Shown here: in pieces, positions 52,027 through 61,027 of the stretch
How positions within the stretch are numbered: the first letter of the stretch is position 1
How the letters are laid out: each line of letters opens with the position of its first letter
Assembly (NCBI GenBank): GCA_947628655.1
Contig: CANRAS010000003.1
Span: forward strand, 1-64,000
DNA: 64,000 nucleotides
Direction of reading: 5' to 3'
Origin: an uncultured Clostridia bacterium
Lineage (GTDB): Bacteria > Bacillota > Clostridia > Oscillospirales > Ruminococcaceae
Program-made: the position numbers and the translations under genes
The notes under the pieces: model-generated
What the model was told of the DNA's origin: nothing
Databases searched by the model: none
The model's input: the letters and a program-made list of their open reading frames with translations, nothing else

Positions 52027-52639
52027 AAACGCGGTAAAGACGGGAATTTTCGGCGGTGCATTCAATCCTCCGCACATCGGACACATAAATCTCGCACGGC
52101 AGGCGATAGAACAGCTAAACCTGCGAAAACTCGTGATAGTCCCGACGTTTGAAAGCCCGCATAAATCGACGCGGCTTTTGCCGTTTGAACAACGCCGTGA
52201 GATGTGCAAAAGGGCGTTCGCTCCCCTTGACGGCGCGGGAAATTGCAATTGCACGATAGAAATATCCGACATAGAGCGCGAACTCGGCGGGGTAAGCTAC
52301 ACGATAAATACCTTGCGGGAACTTTCAAAACGCTGTCCCGACGAGCGGTTCTATCTGCTTATCGGCGGCGATATGCTGTTTTCGTTCGACACTTGGTATA
52401 AGTACGAAAGCGTCCTGAAAGAAAGCACGGTCTGCGCCGTTGCCCGCGAAAACGACAGTTTCACGGATATGGTGGAGTTCGCGAATAAATTAGGACGAGT
52501 GAAAGTTCTTCCGACAAACGTTGTCGAAGTATCGTCCACAGATATAAGGGAGCGTTTAGCGAAAGGCGGGGACGTATCGGCGCTTTTGCCGAGCGAAGTC
52601 GCGGATTATATAAGAGAAAATAATTTATACAGCGCATAA
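52016..52639 (+). CDS. nadD: Nicotinate-nucleotide adenylyltransferase
   Basis: A 207-residue NAD biosynthesis enzyme. It starts at TTG 52016 inside yhbY. The nucleotidyltransferase motif GIFGGAFNPPHIGHINLA and the C-terminal VEVSSTDIRERLAKG mark it as NadD. It joins nicotinate mononucleotide and ATP to deamido-NAD. yqeK follows after 67 bp. Confidence 0.96.
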   Translation: MGSKNAVKTGIFGGAFNPPHIGHINLARQAIEQLNLRKLVIVPTFESPHKSTRLLPFEQRREMCKRAFAPLDGAGNCNCTIEISDIERELGGVSYTINTLRELSKRCPDERFYLLIGGDMLFSFDTWYKYESVLKESTVCAVARENDSFTDMVEFANKLGRVKVLPTNVVEVSSTDIRERLAKGGDVSALLPSEVADYIRENNLYSA

Positions 52640-52706
52640 AAGCGCGGTTGATTTTTGACGGCAGGGGGGAGTTAAGCGAAAAACGGCATCGCTTTTCGCG
52701 GATAAA

Positions 52707-53300
52707 ATGAGCAAATATGCGGATTTTGACGAATACGAAAAATTACTGCGCGAGCGTCTTTCCAAAAAACGCTTTACGCACAGTATGAATGTAGCGGAGG
52801 AGTGTTTTAAACTCGCGGAAAAACACGGCGCGGACAAGCGCAGATGTTACCTTGCGGGAATGCTGCACGACATAATGAAAGAAGAACCGCCCGAACGTCA
52901 GAAACAGTATACGGCAGACAGCGGATTAGACCCCGACCCCGTGGAAATAGCGACAAAAAGCCTTTGGCACGGAGTAGCGGGCGGATATTACGTCCGCGAG
53001 GTGCTGAAAATCGACGACGACGAGATAATCAGCGCGATAAGATACCATACAGTGGGGTGCGCCCGAATGAGCGTTATGGAAAAAATCGTGTATCTGGGGG
53101 ATATGATTTCCGCCGAGCGCGATTACAAGGGCGTTGACAAAATGCGCGAGTATTGCTATAAAGACCTCGACCTCGCAATGAGCGTAGCGCTTATCTATCA
53201 GATAGAGTGCGTGTGCGCAAAGTGCGGAGCGTTGCCGATGGCGACCGTAGAGGCGTACAATTATTATTTGAAGTACAATAAGGATAAGGAGAGCCTATGA
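52707..53300 (+). CDS. yqeK: HD-domain nucleotide hydrolase YqeK
   Basis: A 197-residue HD phosphohydrolase, probably a symmetrical Ap4A hydrolase. His and Asp ligands are in FTHSMNVAEEC and AGMLHDIMKE, followed by WHGVAGGYYVRE and IRYHTVGCARMSVMEKIVYLGD. The 67 bp before it include no obvious terminator. The last four bases overlap the rsfS start (ATGA). Confidence 0.93.
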   Translation: MSKYADFDEYEKLLRERLSKKRFTHSMNVAEECFKLAEKHGADKRRCYLAGMLHDIMKEEPPERQKQYTADSGLDPDPVEIATKSLWHGVAGGYYVREVLKIDDDEIISAIRYHTVGCARMSVMEKIVYLGDMISAERDYKGVDKMREYCYKDLDLAMSVALIYQIECVCAKCGALPMATVEAYNYYLKYNKDKESL

Positions 53301-53653
53301 CCGACAGAGAAGAGCTTGAAATAGCTGTAAAAGCATTGGACAGTAAGAAAGCCGAAAACATAACCGCGCTGAAAATCGGCGACCTAACGGTTTTAGCGAA
53401 TTATTTCGTAATAGCCTCGGCTACGAGTACGACGCAGGTAAAAGCCCTAGCGGACGCGGTGGAATACAATCTTGAGCAGGCGGGCGTTAAGCCTAAAAGT
53501 ATCGAGGGCGTACAAAGCCGAAATTGGATAGTGCTGGATTATATTGACGTTGTTGTTCACATTTTCACAGACGAGGCGCGGGAGTTCTATCAGTTGGAAC
53601 ACCTATGGGCGGACGGCGAGAAAATTGACATTTCAAGTGTAACAACACCGTAA
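53297..53653 (+). CDS. rsfS: Ribosomal silencing factor RsfS
   Basis: A 118-residue Iojap-family protein: VLANYFVIASATSTTQVKALADAV, then GVQSRNWIVLDYIDVVVHIFTDEAREFYQLEHLWADG, the full conserved core. It binds L14 and prevents subunit joining when nutrients fall. Its place at the end of the nadD-yqeK-rsfS run is standard. Confidence 0.96.
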   Translation: MTDREELEIAVKALDSKKAENITALKIGDLTVLANYFVIASATSTTQVKALADAVEYNLEQAGVKPKSIEGVQSRNWIVLDYIDVVVHIFTDEAREFYQLEHLWADGEKIDISSVTTP

Positions 53654-53743
53654 ATGAGCGGGAAATATCTGCTAACTTGTAACGGTTTATTTTGTATAAA
53701 ATAACCAAAAACTTAAAATTGGTGTTTTTTTTGGCGTAAACTC

Positions 53744-53772
53744 TTGACAAAATGAAAGATTTGTTGTATAAT
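53744..53772 (+). promoter_or_regulatory. rpsU promoter
   Basis: TTGACA (53744-53749), 17-bp spacer, TATAAT (53767-53772). Confidence 0.92.
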
Positions 53773-53843
53773 ATTTCATATACTTTATGTATGACTACTG
53801 AAAGTAGGAACCTATGCCATGCGGCAAAGGGAGGGAAATATAA

Positions 53844-54017
53844 ATGGCAGAAATTCGTCTTGGGAAAAATGAATCTCTTGAGACTGCCCTGAAGCGTTTC
53901 AAGCGTTCATGCGCAAGGGACGGCGTTCTTGCTGAAGTTCGTAAAAGAGAGCATTACGAAAAGCCTTCGGTAAAACGTAAAAAGAAGTCCGAAGCTGCTC
54001 GCAAGCGCAAGTATTGA
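53844..54017 (+). CDS. rpsU: Ribosomal protein S21
   Basis: A 57-residue basic protein read from ATG 53844 with AAAGGGAGGG upstream: [20 protein letters not shown], then [20 protein letters not shown]. This is the complete S21 pattern and length, and it has its own promoter. It helps the 30S subunit select the start region of mRNA. Confidence 0.96.
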   Translation: MAEIRLGKNESLETALKRFKRSCARDGVLAEVRKREHYEKPSVKRKKKSEAARKRKY

Positions 54018-54072
54018 TTTGCATAAAGCGAACTTATCTTAAAGTGCGAATTGATTAACAGAAAAACGGTTG

Positions 54073-54104
54073 AAGCGGGCAGGAGTTGTCCGCTTTAATT
54101 CTTT
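54073..54104 (+). terminator. Terminator of rpsU
   Basis: AAGCGGGC (54073-54080) pairs with GTCCGCTT (54088-54095), one G-U, followed by TAATTCTTTG. Confidence 0.65.
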
Positions 54105-54124
54105 GTTGACGGAGGGATAAAACA

Positions 54125-54547
54125 ATGGAAATGTACAAGCTGGATTACGGCTGGGAGATTTATGTTCCCGATGGCTGGGAAATGGACAGGGAGGAAACGG
54201 GCAGTTATTACTTTTACCCCTCCGATTCCGAAGACGAAACCACGCTTTACGCCTCTGTATTTCATTCGGAATACCAGAACCTGCTTACCCCCGAAGAAGT
54301 TATGCAGCAGAGCTTTGAAAAAAGTATGCCCGAAAACGTTCAGGTCACTACATATCTTATAAACGTCCATTGCAAGGCGTTTTCAACAGTCACCGCAGAC
54401 GGCGTTTTTCACTATGGCGCGGGGTATTTCTGCCCCGGAAATCTTCTCACGCTCAACGTCTTTTCCAAAAACGAGGACGAGGCGAGAAAGGTTGCCGCGG
54501 GGTTTGATAAGGTAAACTTTACAGGCAGGAGAAAAAATGATATTTAA
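54125..54547 (+). CDS. Hypothetical protein
   Basis: A 140-residue soluble protein opening with YKLDYGWEIYVPDGWEMDREETGSYYFYPSD. That layout, with a polar start, 'PdGW' and then alternating beta strands, suggests a small PsbP/Mog1-like beta-sheet fold, though I cannot name the family. GGAGGG lies 9 bases before ATG. It overlaps the HAD phosphatase gene by 11 bp, so the two are coupled. Confidence 0.6.
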   Translation: MEMYKLDYGWEIYVPDGWEMDREETGSYYFYPSDSEDETTLYASVFHSEYQNLLTPEEVMQQSFEKSMPENVQVTTYLINVHCKAFSTVTADGVFHYGAGYFCPGNLLTLNVFSKNEDEARKVAAGFDKVNFTGRRKNDI

Positions 54548-55037
54548 ACCGACGTTTCATCTGAAAAACGTTCTGTCCGTTGACGAGGATTTTTTGAAGA
54601 AAAACGGCGTAGACGCGTTAATCCTCGATATGGACAACACTCTTGCACTTCACGGAAATCCCGCCCCCGTGGACGGTATCCCCGAATGGCTGAATAAAAT
54701 GAAAACGCTCGGCATAAAAATGCGCGTTGTTTCAAATAACACGAAAAAGCGCGTAGCGCCGCTCGCGGAAAAACTCGGACTTGCCTTCACGGCAAACGGC
54801 GCAAAACCGCTGACGTTCGGCGTAAACCGCGCGGTGAAAGCTATGAACGTCCCCAAAAGCCGAACGCTCGTTGTCGGCGACCAGATATTCACGGATATAA
54901 TAGCGGGCAATCTCGCGGGAATACGCACGGTGCTTGTAGAGCCGTTTCATATGGAAACGATGTGGCTGTTCCGCTGGAAAAGAAAACTTGAAAACTTCCT
55001 GTTTGGCAGAGAACAAAACGATTTGGAGATGAAGTAA
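54537..55037 (+). CDS. YqeG-family HAD phosphatase
   Basis: A 166-residue HAD IIIA phosphatase. Motif I is LDMDNTLALHG, motif II VVSNNTKKRV, the Lys region ANGAKPL, and motif IV VVGDQIFTDIIAGNLAG. This is the YqeG pattern, with a basic C-terminal tail. Relatives are linked to shikimate and ribosome genes in Firmicutes; the substrate is not certain. Its final base is shared with the ATG of the next gene. Confidence 0.92.
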   Translation: MIFKPTFHLKNVLSVDEDFLKKNGVDALILDMDNTLALHGNPAPVDGIPEWLNKMKTLGIKMRVVSNNTKKRVAPLAEKLGLAFTANGAKPLTFGVNRAVKAMNVPKSRTLVVGDQIFTDIIAGNLAGIRTVLVEPFHMETMWLFRWKRKLENFLFGREQNDLEMK

Positions 55038-55873
55038 TGATAACATTCGGACCGGGAGGAAATTCACTAAGCTGGGGAAACCGCAAGTTTCCCGCCGATT
55101 TACCGCAGTATCTAAAGGATTTGGGCTTAAACGGCTATGAAGTAGAGTGCGGGCGCGGCGTTCGCTTGTCGCAGACGGCGCAGGAACTTCCCTTACTCGC
55201 AAAGGAAAACGGGATATACATAACGCTCCACGCGCCGTATTTTATTTCGCTGTCATCAGTCGAGGAAGAAAAACGGCAAAACAGCGTAGGCTACATATTA
55301 GAATCCGCAAAGGCGGCAAAAACAGTCGGCGCTGAAAAGATAGTCGTACACAGCGGTTCGTGTTCTAAGATAAGCAGAGCCGAGGCGCTTTATCTCGCAA
55401 AACAAACGCTTGCTATGGCACAAAAGGCGCTTGACGAAAACGGGCTTTCCGATATAATCATCTGCCCCGAAACAATGGGAAAGATAAATCAGTTAGGAAC
55501 GCTCGAAGAAGTTGTGGAACTATGCAAAATCGACGAACGTTTCCTGCCGACGGTAGATTTCGGACATCTGAACGCGAGAACGCTCGGCGGGATAAAATCT
55601 CGCGGGGACTACGCGAAAATGCTGAATTACATCGAAAATGAATTGGGTCACGACCGCCTGTCGCGTATGCACATTCATTTCAGCAAGATAGAGTATACAA
55701 ACGGCGGCGAGAAAAAGCACCTGACGTTTTCGGACAGCGTTTTCGGTCCGCAGTTTGAACCGCTGTTGGAGGAAATCCGCGAGCGCGGGCTTGAACCCTC
55801 GATAATATGCGAAAGCGACGGCACGCAGGCTGAGGACGCCGCCGCGATGAAGAAATATTACGAACGCTTGTGA
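55037..55873 (+). CDS. Endonuclease IV-like TIM-barrel protein
   Basis: A 278-residue xylose-isomerase/endonuclease IV-type barrel. Metal-ligand segments are visible: ITLHAPYFISLSS, KIVVHSGS, IICPETMGK, LPTVDFGHLNAR, RMHIHFSKIEY and IICESDGTQAEDA. These match Nfo-like AP endonucleases, although the N-terminal hexapeptide differs from canonical Nfo and the function could be another isomerase or nuclease of the family. It starts on the last base of the phosphatase gene. Confidence 0.85.
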   Translation: MITFGPGGNSLSWGNRKFPADLPQYLKDLGLNGYEVECGRGVRLSQTAQELPLLAKENGIYITLHAPYFISLSSVEEEKRQNSVGYILESAKAAKTVGAEKIVVHSGSCSKISRAEALYLAKQTLAMAQKALDENGLSDIIICPETMGKINQLGTLEEVVELCKIDERFLPTVDFGHLNARTLGGIKSRGDYAKMLNYIENELGHDRLSRMHIHFSKIEYTNGGEKKHLTFSDSVFGPQFEPLLEEIRERGLEPSIICESDGTQAEDAAAMKKYYERL

Positions 55874-55900
55874 TTTAGCCTTAAATTTAAGGAGAACGAT

Positions 55901-56332
55901 ATGAAGAAGATACTTGTGATAAACGGACCTAACCTTAATCTTTTAGGCGAACGCGAACCCGCCGTTTACGGGGACAATTCGCTTGAAAAAATAAACGCGA
56001 AAATTTCCGACAGCGCAAAGTCGTTAGGCTTTGAAACGGATTTTTTCCAGTCGAACAGCGAGGGCGCGCTTATCGACCGTCTGCACGAGGCGCGTCTTGA
56101 CTGCGCGGGCGTTATTCTGAACGCGGGTGCGTATACGCATTACAGTTACGCGATAAGAGATGCAATATCGGCGATAAAGATACCCGTTATAGAGGTGCAT
56201 TTAAGCAATGTGGACAGCCGCGAGGAGTTCCGAAAGACAAGCGTAATAGCGCCCGTCTGCAAGGGGAGTATTTCGGGCTTTGGCGAATACAGTTATCTTT
56301 TGGCGCTCGACGCGCTTAAATTCTTGCTTTAG
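55901..56332 (+). CDS. aroQ: Type II 3-dehydroquinate dehydratase
   Basis: A 143-residue shikimate-pathway enzyme: ILVINGPNLNLLGEREPAVYG at the N-terminus with the catalytic Tyr, FQSNSEGALIDRLHEA, ILNAGAYTHYSYAIRDAI, and EVHLSNVDSREEFRKTS. All type II residues (Tyr, Arg, His) are in place. AAGGAG precedes ATG. It sits ahead of the M24 homologue and efp, as in Bacillus. Confidence 0.97.
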   Translation: MKKILVINGPNLNLLGEREPAVYGDNSLEKINAKISDSAKSLGFETDFFQSNSEGALIDRLHEARLDCAGVILNAGAYTHYSYAIRDAISAIKIPVIEVHLSNVDSREEFRKTSVIAPVCKGSISGFGEYSYLLALDALKFLL

Positions 56333-56338
56333 AAAGAA

Positions 56339-57415
56339 ATGATAAATATGAACGAAAACAGCCGACTGGAAGAACTTGTTAAAAAACTTCCCGCCGATAA
56401 TTCCGCCGTGCTTGTCATCTCGCCTATATCCATAAGGTTCTTGTGCGGATTTGACGTGGAAAGCGGTATGCTCCTAGCGTCCAGAGAGGCGCGTATCCTG
56501 TTTGTGCCGAAAAGCGCCGTAAACGCGCTTAAAGAACGCATAAACGGCATTGAAGTAACAGCGCTGACAGCCGACGGGCAAATGCTTGATATAATCGTAA
56601 AATATGGCATAAAGCGCGTTTATATCGAGGCGGACAAGATGACCGTCGCGGAATATAACGTGTTTAAAGAACAGCTCCACTATGCACAGCTTGATACGTC
56701 AAACGCGCTTGACAAAGCGATTGCCGAACTTAGGTGCGTAAAGACCGAACAGGAACTCACCCTTATCGGCAGTGCGCAGAAGATATGCGATAAGGCATAC
56801 GACAGACTTTTAGGCTCTCTGCGCAAGGGAATGTCCGAACGGCAGATAGCCTCTATGCTCGAATATTACCTGATAAAGTTCGGCTCGGAGGGCGGAGTTC
56901 CCGTCAAGGTGCTGTCGGGCGAGAACACCGCGAATTTTGACCTGAATCCGAGCGACCGCAAAATATCGGACGGCGATATGCTGATAATGGAATTTGGCGC
57001 AAAGTTCGGCGGGTATTACGCGAAAATGTGCCGTACCTGCGGCGTAGGACGGATAGACCCAAAGCGCGAGAACGCTTATAATGCGGTGTCCTGCGCGATA
57101 CACGACGGCTTGCGCGCTCTTCGCGCGGGAGTTGGCAGTAAAGTAGCCGACAGCGTGGCAAGGGCAACGCTTAATGCGTGGGGCGTAGACGAATACTGCT
57201 CCACAACATTCGCTCACGGAGTTGGCTTAGAGCTTGTAGAACCGCCGTTTTTAGGCAGAGGGAGTTTCGCCCTCAAAGAGAACACCCCGCTTTTCGTGAA
57301 GTGCGGAGTAACATTTCCGGGGAAATTCGGCGTAAAAATCGGCGATATGGCGGTTTTAACAGACATCGGCTGTACGAATTTGACCGAAGCTACAAAGAGT
57401 TTGGTGAATATTTAA
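56339..57415 (+). CDS. M24 aminopeptidase homologue lacking most metal ligands
   Basis: A 358-residue protein with the creatinase-like N-domain and a 'pita-bread' C-domain, at the locus (aroQ-this-efp) where Xaa-Pro aminopeptidase YqhT/PapA normally lies. The five metal ligands of the family are largely replaced: the DFG Asp is Glu218 (MEFG), the SDxTR Asp is Lys229 (AKMCR), the HGxGH His is kept as His293, the EPGIY Glu is Lys321 (VKCGV) and the RIED Glu is Gly335 (KIGD). The substrate His before PSDR is also gone. The frame is uninterrupted and otherwise well conserved, so this is probably a pseudo-enzyme with a retained role, not a decayed gene. Confidence 0.88.
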   Translation: MINMNENSRLEELVKKLPADNSAVLVISPISIRFLCGFDVESGMLLASREARILFVPKSAVNALKERINGIEVTALTADGQMLDIIVKYGIKRVYIEADKMTVAEYNVFKEQLHYAQLDTSNALDKAIAELRCVKTEQELTLIGSAQKICDKAYDRLLGSLRKGMSERQIASMLEYYLIKFGSEGGVPVKVLSGENTANFDLNPSDRKISDGDMLIMEFGAKFGGYYAKMCRTCGVGRIDPKRENAYNAVSCAIHDGLRALRAGVGSKVADSVARATLNAWGVDEYCSTTFAHGVGLELVEPPFLGRGSFALKENTPLFVKCGVTFPGKFGVKIGDMAVLTDIGCTNLTEATKSLVNI

Positions 57416-57455
57416 CGCGAAAATGCGGTTTTTTAAAAAATTTTTAAAAAACTAC

Positions 57456-57484
57456 TTGCAAAATCGCTATAAATTTGTTACAAT
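57456..57484 (+). promoter_or_regulatory. efp promoter
   Basis: TTGCAA (57456-57461), 17-bp spacer, TACAAT (57479-57484). Confidence 0.7.
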
Positions 57485-57544
57485 ATAAAATGAGGTTTAT
57501 ATAGCCCATATTTTGGGTATTTATTAAAATAATGGAGGTTCGCT

Positions 57545-58105
57545 ATGATAACAGCGGGAGATTTCAGAAACGGTATGACATTTGAAGAAGACGGCAATGT
57601 AATGCAGATAATAGAATTTCAGCATGTAAAGCCGGGCAAGGGCGCGGCGTTTGTCCGCACAAAGGTAAAGAACGTGATAACGGGTTCGGTCGTTGAAAAG
57701 ACCTACAACCCGTCCGCAAAGTTCCCGACGGCGTATGTTGAGAGAAAGGATATGGAGTATACTTATTCCGACGGTGAACTTTATCACTTTATGGATCAGG
57801 AAACTTACGAGGACGTTCCCGTAAACGCAAAGGACGTCGGCGATAACTTCAAGTTCGTAAAAGAGAATATGATATGCAAGATATTGTCCTACAAGGGCAA
57901 GGTGTTCGGCGTAGAACCGCCCAACTTTGTAGAACTTCAGGTATCTCAGACAGACCCCGGATTTGCGGGAAATACGGCGACAAACGCTACTAAGCCCGCA
58001 ACGCTTGAAACGGGCGCGGAGATAAGAGTTCCGCTGTTTATAAACGAGGGCGAAATCATTCGTATAGACACCCGCACGGGCGAATATATGGAAAGAGTTA
58101 AGTAA
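57545..58105 (+). CDS. efp: Elongation factor P
   Basis: A 186-residue [44 protein letters not shown] in domain I, with Lys32 at the tip (KPGKGAAF), then [27 protein letters not shown] and [14 protein letters not shown] at the end. It relieves ribosome stalling on polyproline. GGAGG precedes ATG. No modification enzyme gene is adjacent. Confidence 0.98.
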   Translation: MITAGDFRNGMTFEEDGNVMQIIEFQHVKPGKGAAFVRTKVKNVITGSVVEKTYNPSAKFPTAYVERKDMEYTYSDGELYHFMDQETYEDVPVNAKDVGDNFKFVKENMICKILSYKGKVFGVEPPNFVELQVSQTDPGFAGNTATNATKPATLETGAEIRVPLFINEGEIIRIDTRTGEYMERVK

Positions 58106-58119
58106 GGAGAGCCGTTAAT

Positions 58120-58515
58120 ATGACAATAGGTGAAAAGGTATCTTACCTCAAAGGTTTAGCCGAGGGAATAAAGACCGACGATAAAATCGTGAACGGCATA
58201 CTCGACGTGTTAGCCGATATTGCCGAAAACCTCGCCGAAGTTGATGAGGAACTTGACGATGTAGCGTCCGTAATGACGGATATGGAAGAAAGCCTTGCCG
58301 ATATTGAGGACGACCTCTACGGCGATGATGACGACGATTATTACGACGACGACATCGACGAGGAGCTGGACGGAATGTACGAAACCGTCTGCCCGAACTG
58401 CGGAAACTCTATCCGTTTCGATTACGAGCAGGCAAACGCGGGCGGAATGGACTGCCCGAACTGCGGAAAGCGTCTTGTGTTCGAGCTTGACGAGGACGAT
58501 TCCGAGGAACTGTAA
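58120..58515 (+). CDS. CD1247-like protein with acidic linker and zinc ribbon
   Basis: A 131-residue protein. The N-terminal domain (MTIGEKVSYLKGLAEGIKTDDKIVNGILDVLADIAENLAEVDEELDDV) is helical and matches the 'CD1247 N-terminal domain' common in clostridia. A strikingly acidic Asp/Tyr linker follows, then a zinc ribbon with CPNCGNSI and CPNCGKRL. It starts 14 bp after efp and is probably cotranscribed. Function is unknown; the ribbon suggests contact with RNA or a transcription or translation complex. Confidence 0.85.
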   Translation: MTIGEKVSYLKGLAEGIKTDDKIVNGILDVLADIAENLAEVDEELDDVASVMTDMEESLADIEDDLYGDDDDDYYDDDIDEELDGMYETVCPNCGNSIRFDYEQANAGGMDCPNCGKRLVFELDEDDSEEL

Positions 58516-58533
58516 TAAATAATAAACATTAGT

Positions 58534-58590
58534 GGACAATGGATAATTAGGGCTTTTGCTCTGTTGTCCGTTGTCTATTGTTTTGTCGGA
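58534..58590 (+). terminator. Imperfect hairpin after the CD1247-like gene
   Basis: GGACAATGGATAATTAGGGC pairs, with G-U pairs and one mismatch, with GCTCTGTTGTCCGTTGTC; a T-rich tract (CTATTGTTTTG) follows. It probably ends the efp transcript. Confidence 0.65.
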
Positions 58591-58601
58591 GGGTATGAAA
58601 A

Positions 58602-59654
58602 TTGAGCTGGCGAGATAATCTTATAAAAATAGAGCCGTATGTCGCGGGCGAACAGCCTAAGAAAACGAATTTCATAAAGCTGAACGCAAACGAAAACCCG
58701 TACCCGCCCTCTCCCAAGGTGGCGGACGCGGTTAAGAATTTCAACGCGGAAATTCTGAAAAAATATCCCGACGCGAACGCCGTTCCCCTCACCTCGGCAA
58801 TAGCAAAGCGCGAGGGGCTTAAACCCGAAAACGTGTTCGCCTCAAACGGTACGGACGACGTGCTGTCGCTGTCGTTCCGCGCGTTCTTCAATTCGGACAA
58901 GCCGATAGTTTTCCCAGATATTACATACTCGTTCAACACGGTATGGTGCGATATTCTGCGGATACCTTATGAAACCGTACCCGTAGACGATAATTTTAAC
59001 ATAAACCCCGCCGATTATAAACGGGAAAACGGCGGTGTTGTCATAGTAAATCCGAACGCCCCGACGTCTATCGGGCGCGGACTTGATTTTATCCGCGAGG
59101 TTATGGACGCAAACCAAAACAGCGTTGTGATTATCGACGAGGCGTATGTGGACTTCGGCGGTACAACCGCCGTCCCGCTTTTAGCGGAATATGACAATCT
59201 GCTGATAACCCGGACGTTCTCAAAATCGCGCTCGCTTGCGGGTATGCGGTTAGGCTGGGCAATGGGGAGCGCCGAACTAATATCCGCGCTTTACGCGACA
59301 AAGGACAGTATGAACAGCTATCCCGTTGACAGCATAGCGCAGGCGGCGGGAATAGCGTCAATAGAGGACGAGGAATATTTTAAAACAACGGTCGCGAAAG
59401 TGATTTCATCGCGCGAAAGATTAACGCAGGAACTTCGCAAAATGGGCTTTAACCTGCCCGACAGCCAGACGAACTTTGTTTTCGCGGAGCACCCGAAATA
59501 TTCGGCAAAGGATATTTTCGAGTTCTTAAAATCACGCGGCATCTATGTGCGGTGGTTCAATAAGCCGCGAATAGACAACCGCCTGCGGATAACCGTCGGC
59601 ACGGACGATGAAATCGACGCGCTGATAACCGCTCTGCGGGAATTTATAAAGTAA
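58602..59654 (+). CDS. hisC: Histidinol-phosphate aminotransferase
   Basis: A 350-residue PLP enzyme read from TTG 58602 (GGAGGG 9 bases upstream). It has LNANENPYPPSPKV, SNGTDDVLSLSFRAF, NPNAPTSIGRGL, DEAYVDFGG and the PLP Lys in TRTFSKSRSLAGMRLGW, then the C-terminal RITVGTDDEIDAL. It converts imidazole-acetol phosphate to histidinol phosphate. No other his genes are near, so it may also serve aromatic amino acids. Confidence 0.92.
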   Translation: MSWRDNLIKIEPYVAGEQPKKTNFIKLNANENPYPPSPKVADAVKNFNAEILKKYPDANAVPLTSAIAKREGLKPENVFASNGTDDVLSLSFRAFFNSDKPIVFPDITYSFNTVWCDILRIPYETVPVDDNFNINPADYKRENGGVVIVNPNAPTSIGRGLDFIREVMDANQNSVVIIDEAYVDFGGTTAVPLLAEYDNLLITRTFSKSRSLAGMRLGWAMGSAELISALYATKDSMNSYPVDSIAQAAGIASIEDEEYFKTTVAKVISSRERLTQELRKMGFNLPDSQTNFVFAEHPKYSAKDIFEFLKSRGIYVRWFNKPRIDNRLRITVGTDDEIDALITALREFIK

Positions 59655-59688
59655 ATGAAACAAAAGAAATAATTTGGAGGTAACTAAA

Positions 59689-60954
59689 ATGAAAATTGAA
59701 ACAAAATGTCTGCACGAGGGATATTCTCCGAAAAACGGCGAACCGCGCGTTATGCCGATAGTTCAAAGCACGACGTATGTGTACGACAGCACCGACGACG
59801 TAGCGGCGGTGTTTGACGACCCGACAAAGAGCCTTATTTATTCGCGCTTTGAAAATCCCACGACCGACTGCGTAGAGAAAAAGATAGCCGCGCTTGAGGG
59901 CGGCGCCGCGGCAATGTGTACGTCCAGCGGTCAGGCGGCGAGCCTGCTGTCTATTCTCAACATCTGCGAGGCAGGCGACAGCTTTATAGCGTGCGCGTCC
60001 ATCTACGGAGGGACTATAAACCTTTTCGGCGTAACGCTTAAAAGAATGGGCATAGAGTGCATTTGGGTAGACTCCGACGTAACGGAAGAAGAACTGAACG
60101 CGGCTTTCAAGCCGAATACAAAGGCGGTTTTCGGAGAAACCCTCGCGAACCCCGCGCTCACCGTGCTTGATATAGAGATGTGGGCGAAATGCGCGCACGC
60201 GCACGGCGTACCGCTTATCGTAGACAACACGTTCGCCACGCCGATACTCTGCCGTCCTATTGAATGGGGCGCGGATATTGTAATTCATTCCACGTCAAAA
60301 TATATGGACGGTCACGCAGTGCAGGTAGGCGGCGTTATTGTAGACAGCGGAAAATTCGACTGGACAAACGGAAAGTTCCCGTGTATGACCGAACCCGATG
60401 AAAGCTATCACGGTATTGTTTACACGGAAAAATATTCGTTCGCTCCGTATATCGTAAAAGCGAGAATGCAGCTTATGCGCGATTTCGGGTGCTATCCCGC
60501 GGCAAATTCGTCGTTTTTGCTGAATTTGGGGCTTGAAACTCTCCCCGTCAGAATGAAACAGTACTGCGAAAACGCGCTTGCCGTCGCAAAGTATATCCGC
60601 GATACGGGCAAGGCGGAGTTCGTAACATATCCCGCTTTAGAGGGGAGCAAGGGTCACGAACTTGCGCGGAAGTATCTCCCGAACGGCACAAGCGGTGTAA
60701 TTTCGTTCTCGATAAAAGGCGGGCGTTCGTCGGCTGTAAAGTTTATGGACAGCTTGAAACTTGCAAGCAATGAAGTACACGTTGCGGATATACGCACCTG
60801 CGTACTCCACCCCGCAAGCGCAACTCACCGTCAGCTTACCGATGAACAGCTTGAGGCGGCGGGCATAGACGGCGGTCTTATCCGCTTGTCGGTAGGTCTT
60901 GAAAACGTCGAGGACATCATTGACGATTTGAAATCAGCGTTCGCGAATGTATGA
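59689..60954 (+). CDS. metY: O-acetylhomoserine sulfhydrylase-type transsulfuration enzyme
   Basis: A 421-residue PLP enzyme. ATG 59689 has GGAGG 8 bases upstream. The family features are IVQSTTYVYDST, SRFENPTTDCVEKKIAALEGGAAAMCTSSGQAA, VDNTFATPILCRPIEWGADIVIHSTSKYMDGH (PLP Lys) and HPASATHRQLT. The length and ENPT...FATP pattern fit O-acetylhomoserine aminocarboxypropyltransferase, which makes homocysteine from sulfide. It follows hisC by 34 bp. Cystathionine gamma-synthase is the alternative but is usually shorter. Confidence 0.92.
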   Translation: MKIETKCLHEGYSPKNGEPRVMPIVQSTTYVYDSTDDVAAVFDDPTKSLIYSRFENPTTDCVEKKIAALEGGAAAMCTSSGQAASLLSILNICEAGDSFIACASIYGGTINLFGVTLKRMGIECIWVDSDVTEEELNAAFKPNTKAVFGETLANPALTVLDIEMWAKCAHAHGVPLIVDNTFATPILCRPIEWGADIVIHSTSKYMDGHAVQVGGVIVDSGKFDWTNGKFPCMTEPDESYHGIVYTEKYSFAPYIVKARMQLMRDFGCYPAANSSFLLNLGLETLPVRMKQYCENALAVAKYIRDTGKAEFVTYPALEGSKGHELARKYLPNGTSGVISFSIKGGRSSAVKFMDSLKLASNEVHVADIRTCVLHPASATHRQLTDEQLEAAGIDGGLIRLSVGLENVEDIIDDLKSAFANV

Positions 60955-61027
60955 CAAGCAAAACCGCGGGAACGTTTACAGAATGTGTAAATCAACAGAT
61001 ATATAAGCAACCGAAAGGAGAACTATT

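Noticed and set aside
59644-60288. 214-codon minus-strand frame
   Set aside because: It lies antisense to metY, shows no family features and has no ribosome site.
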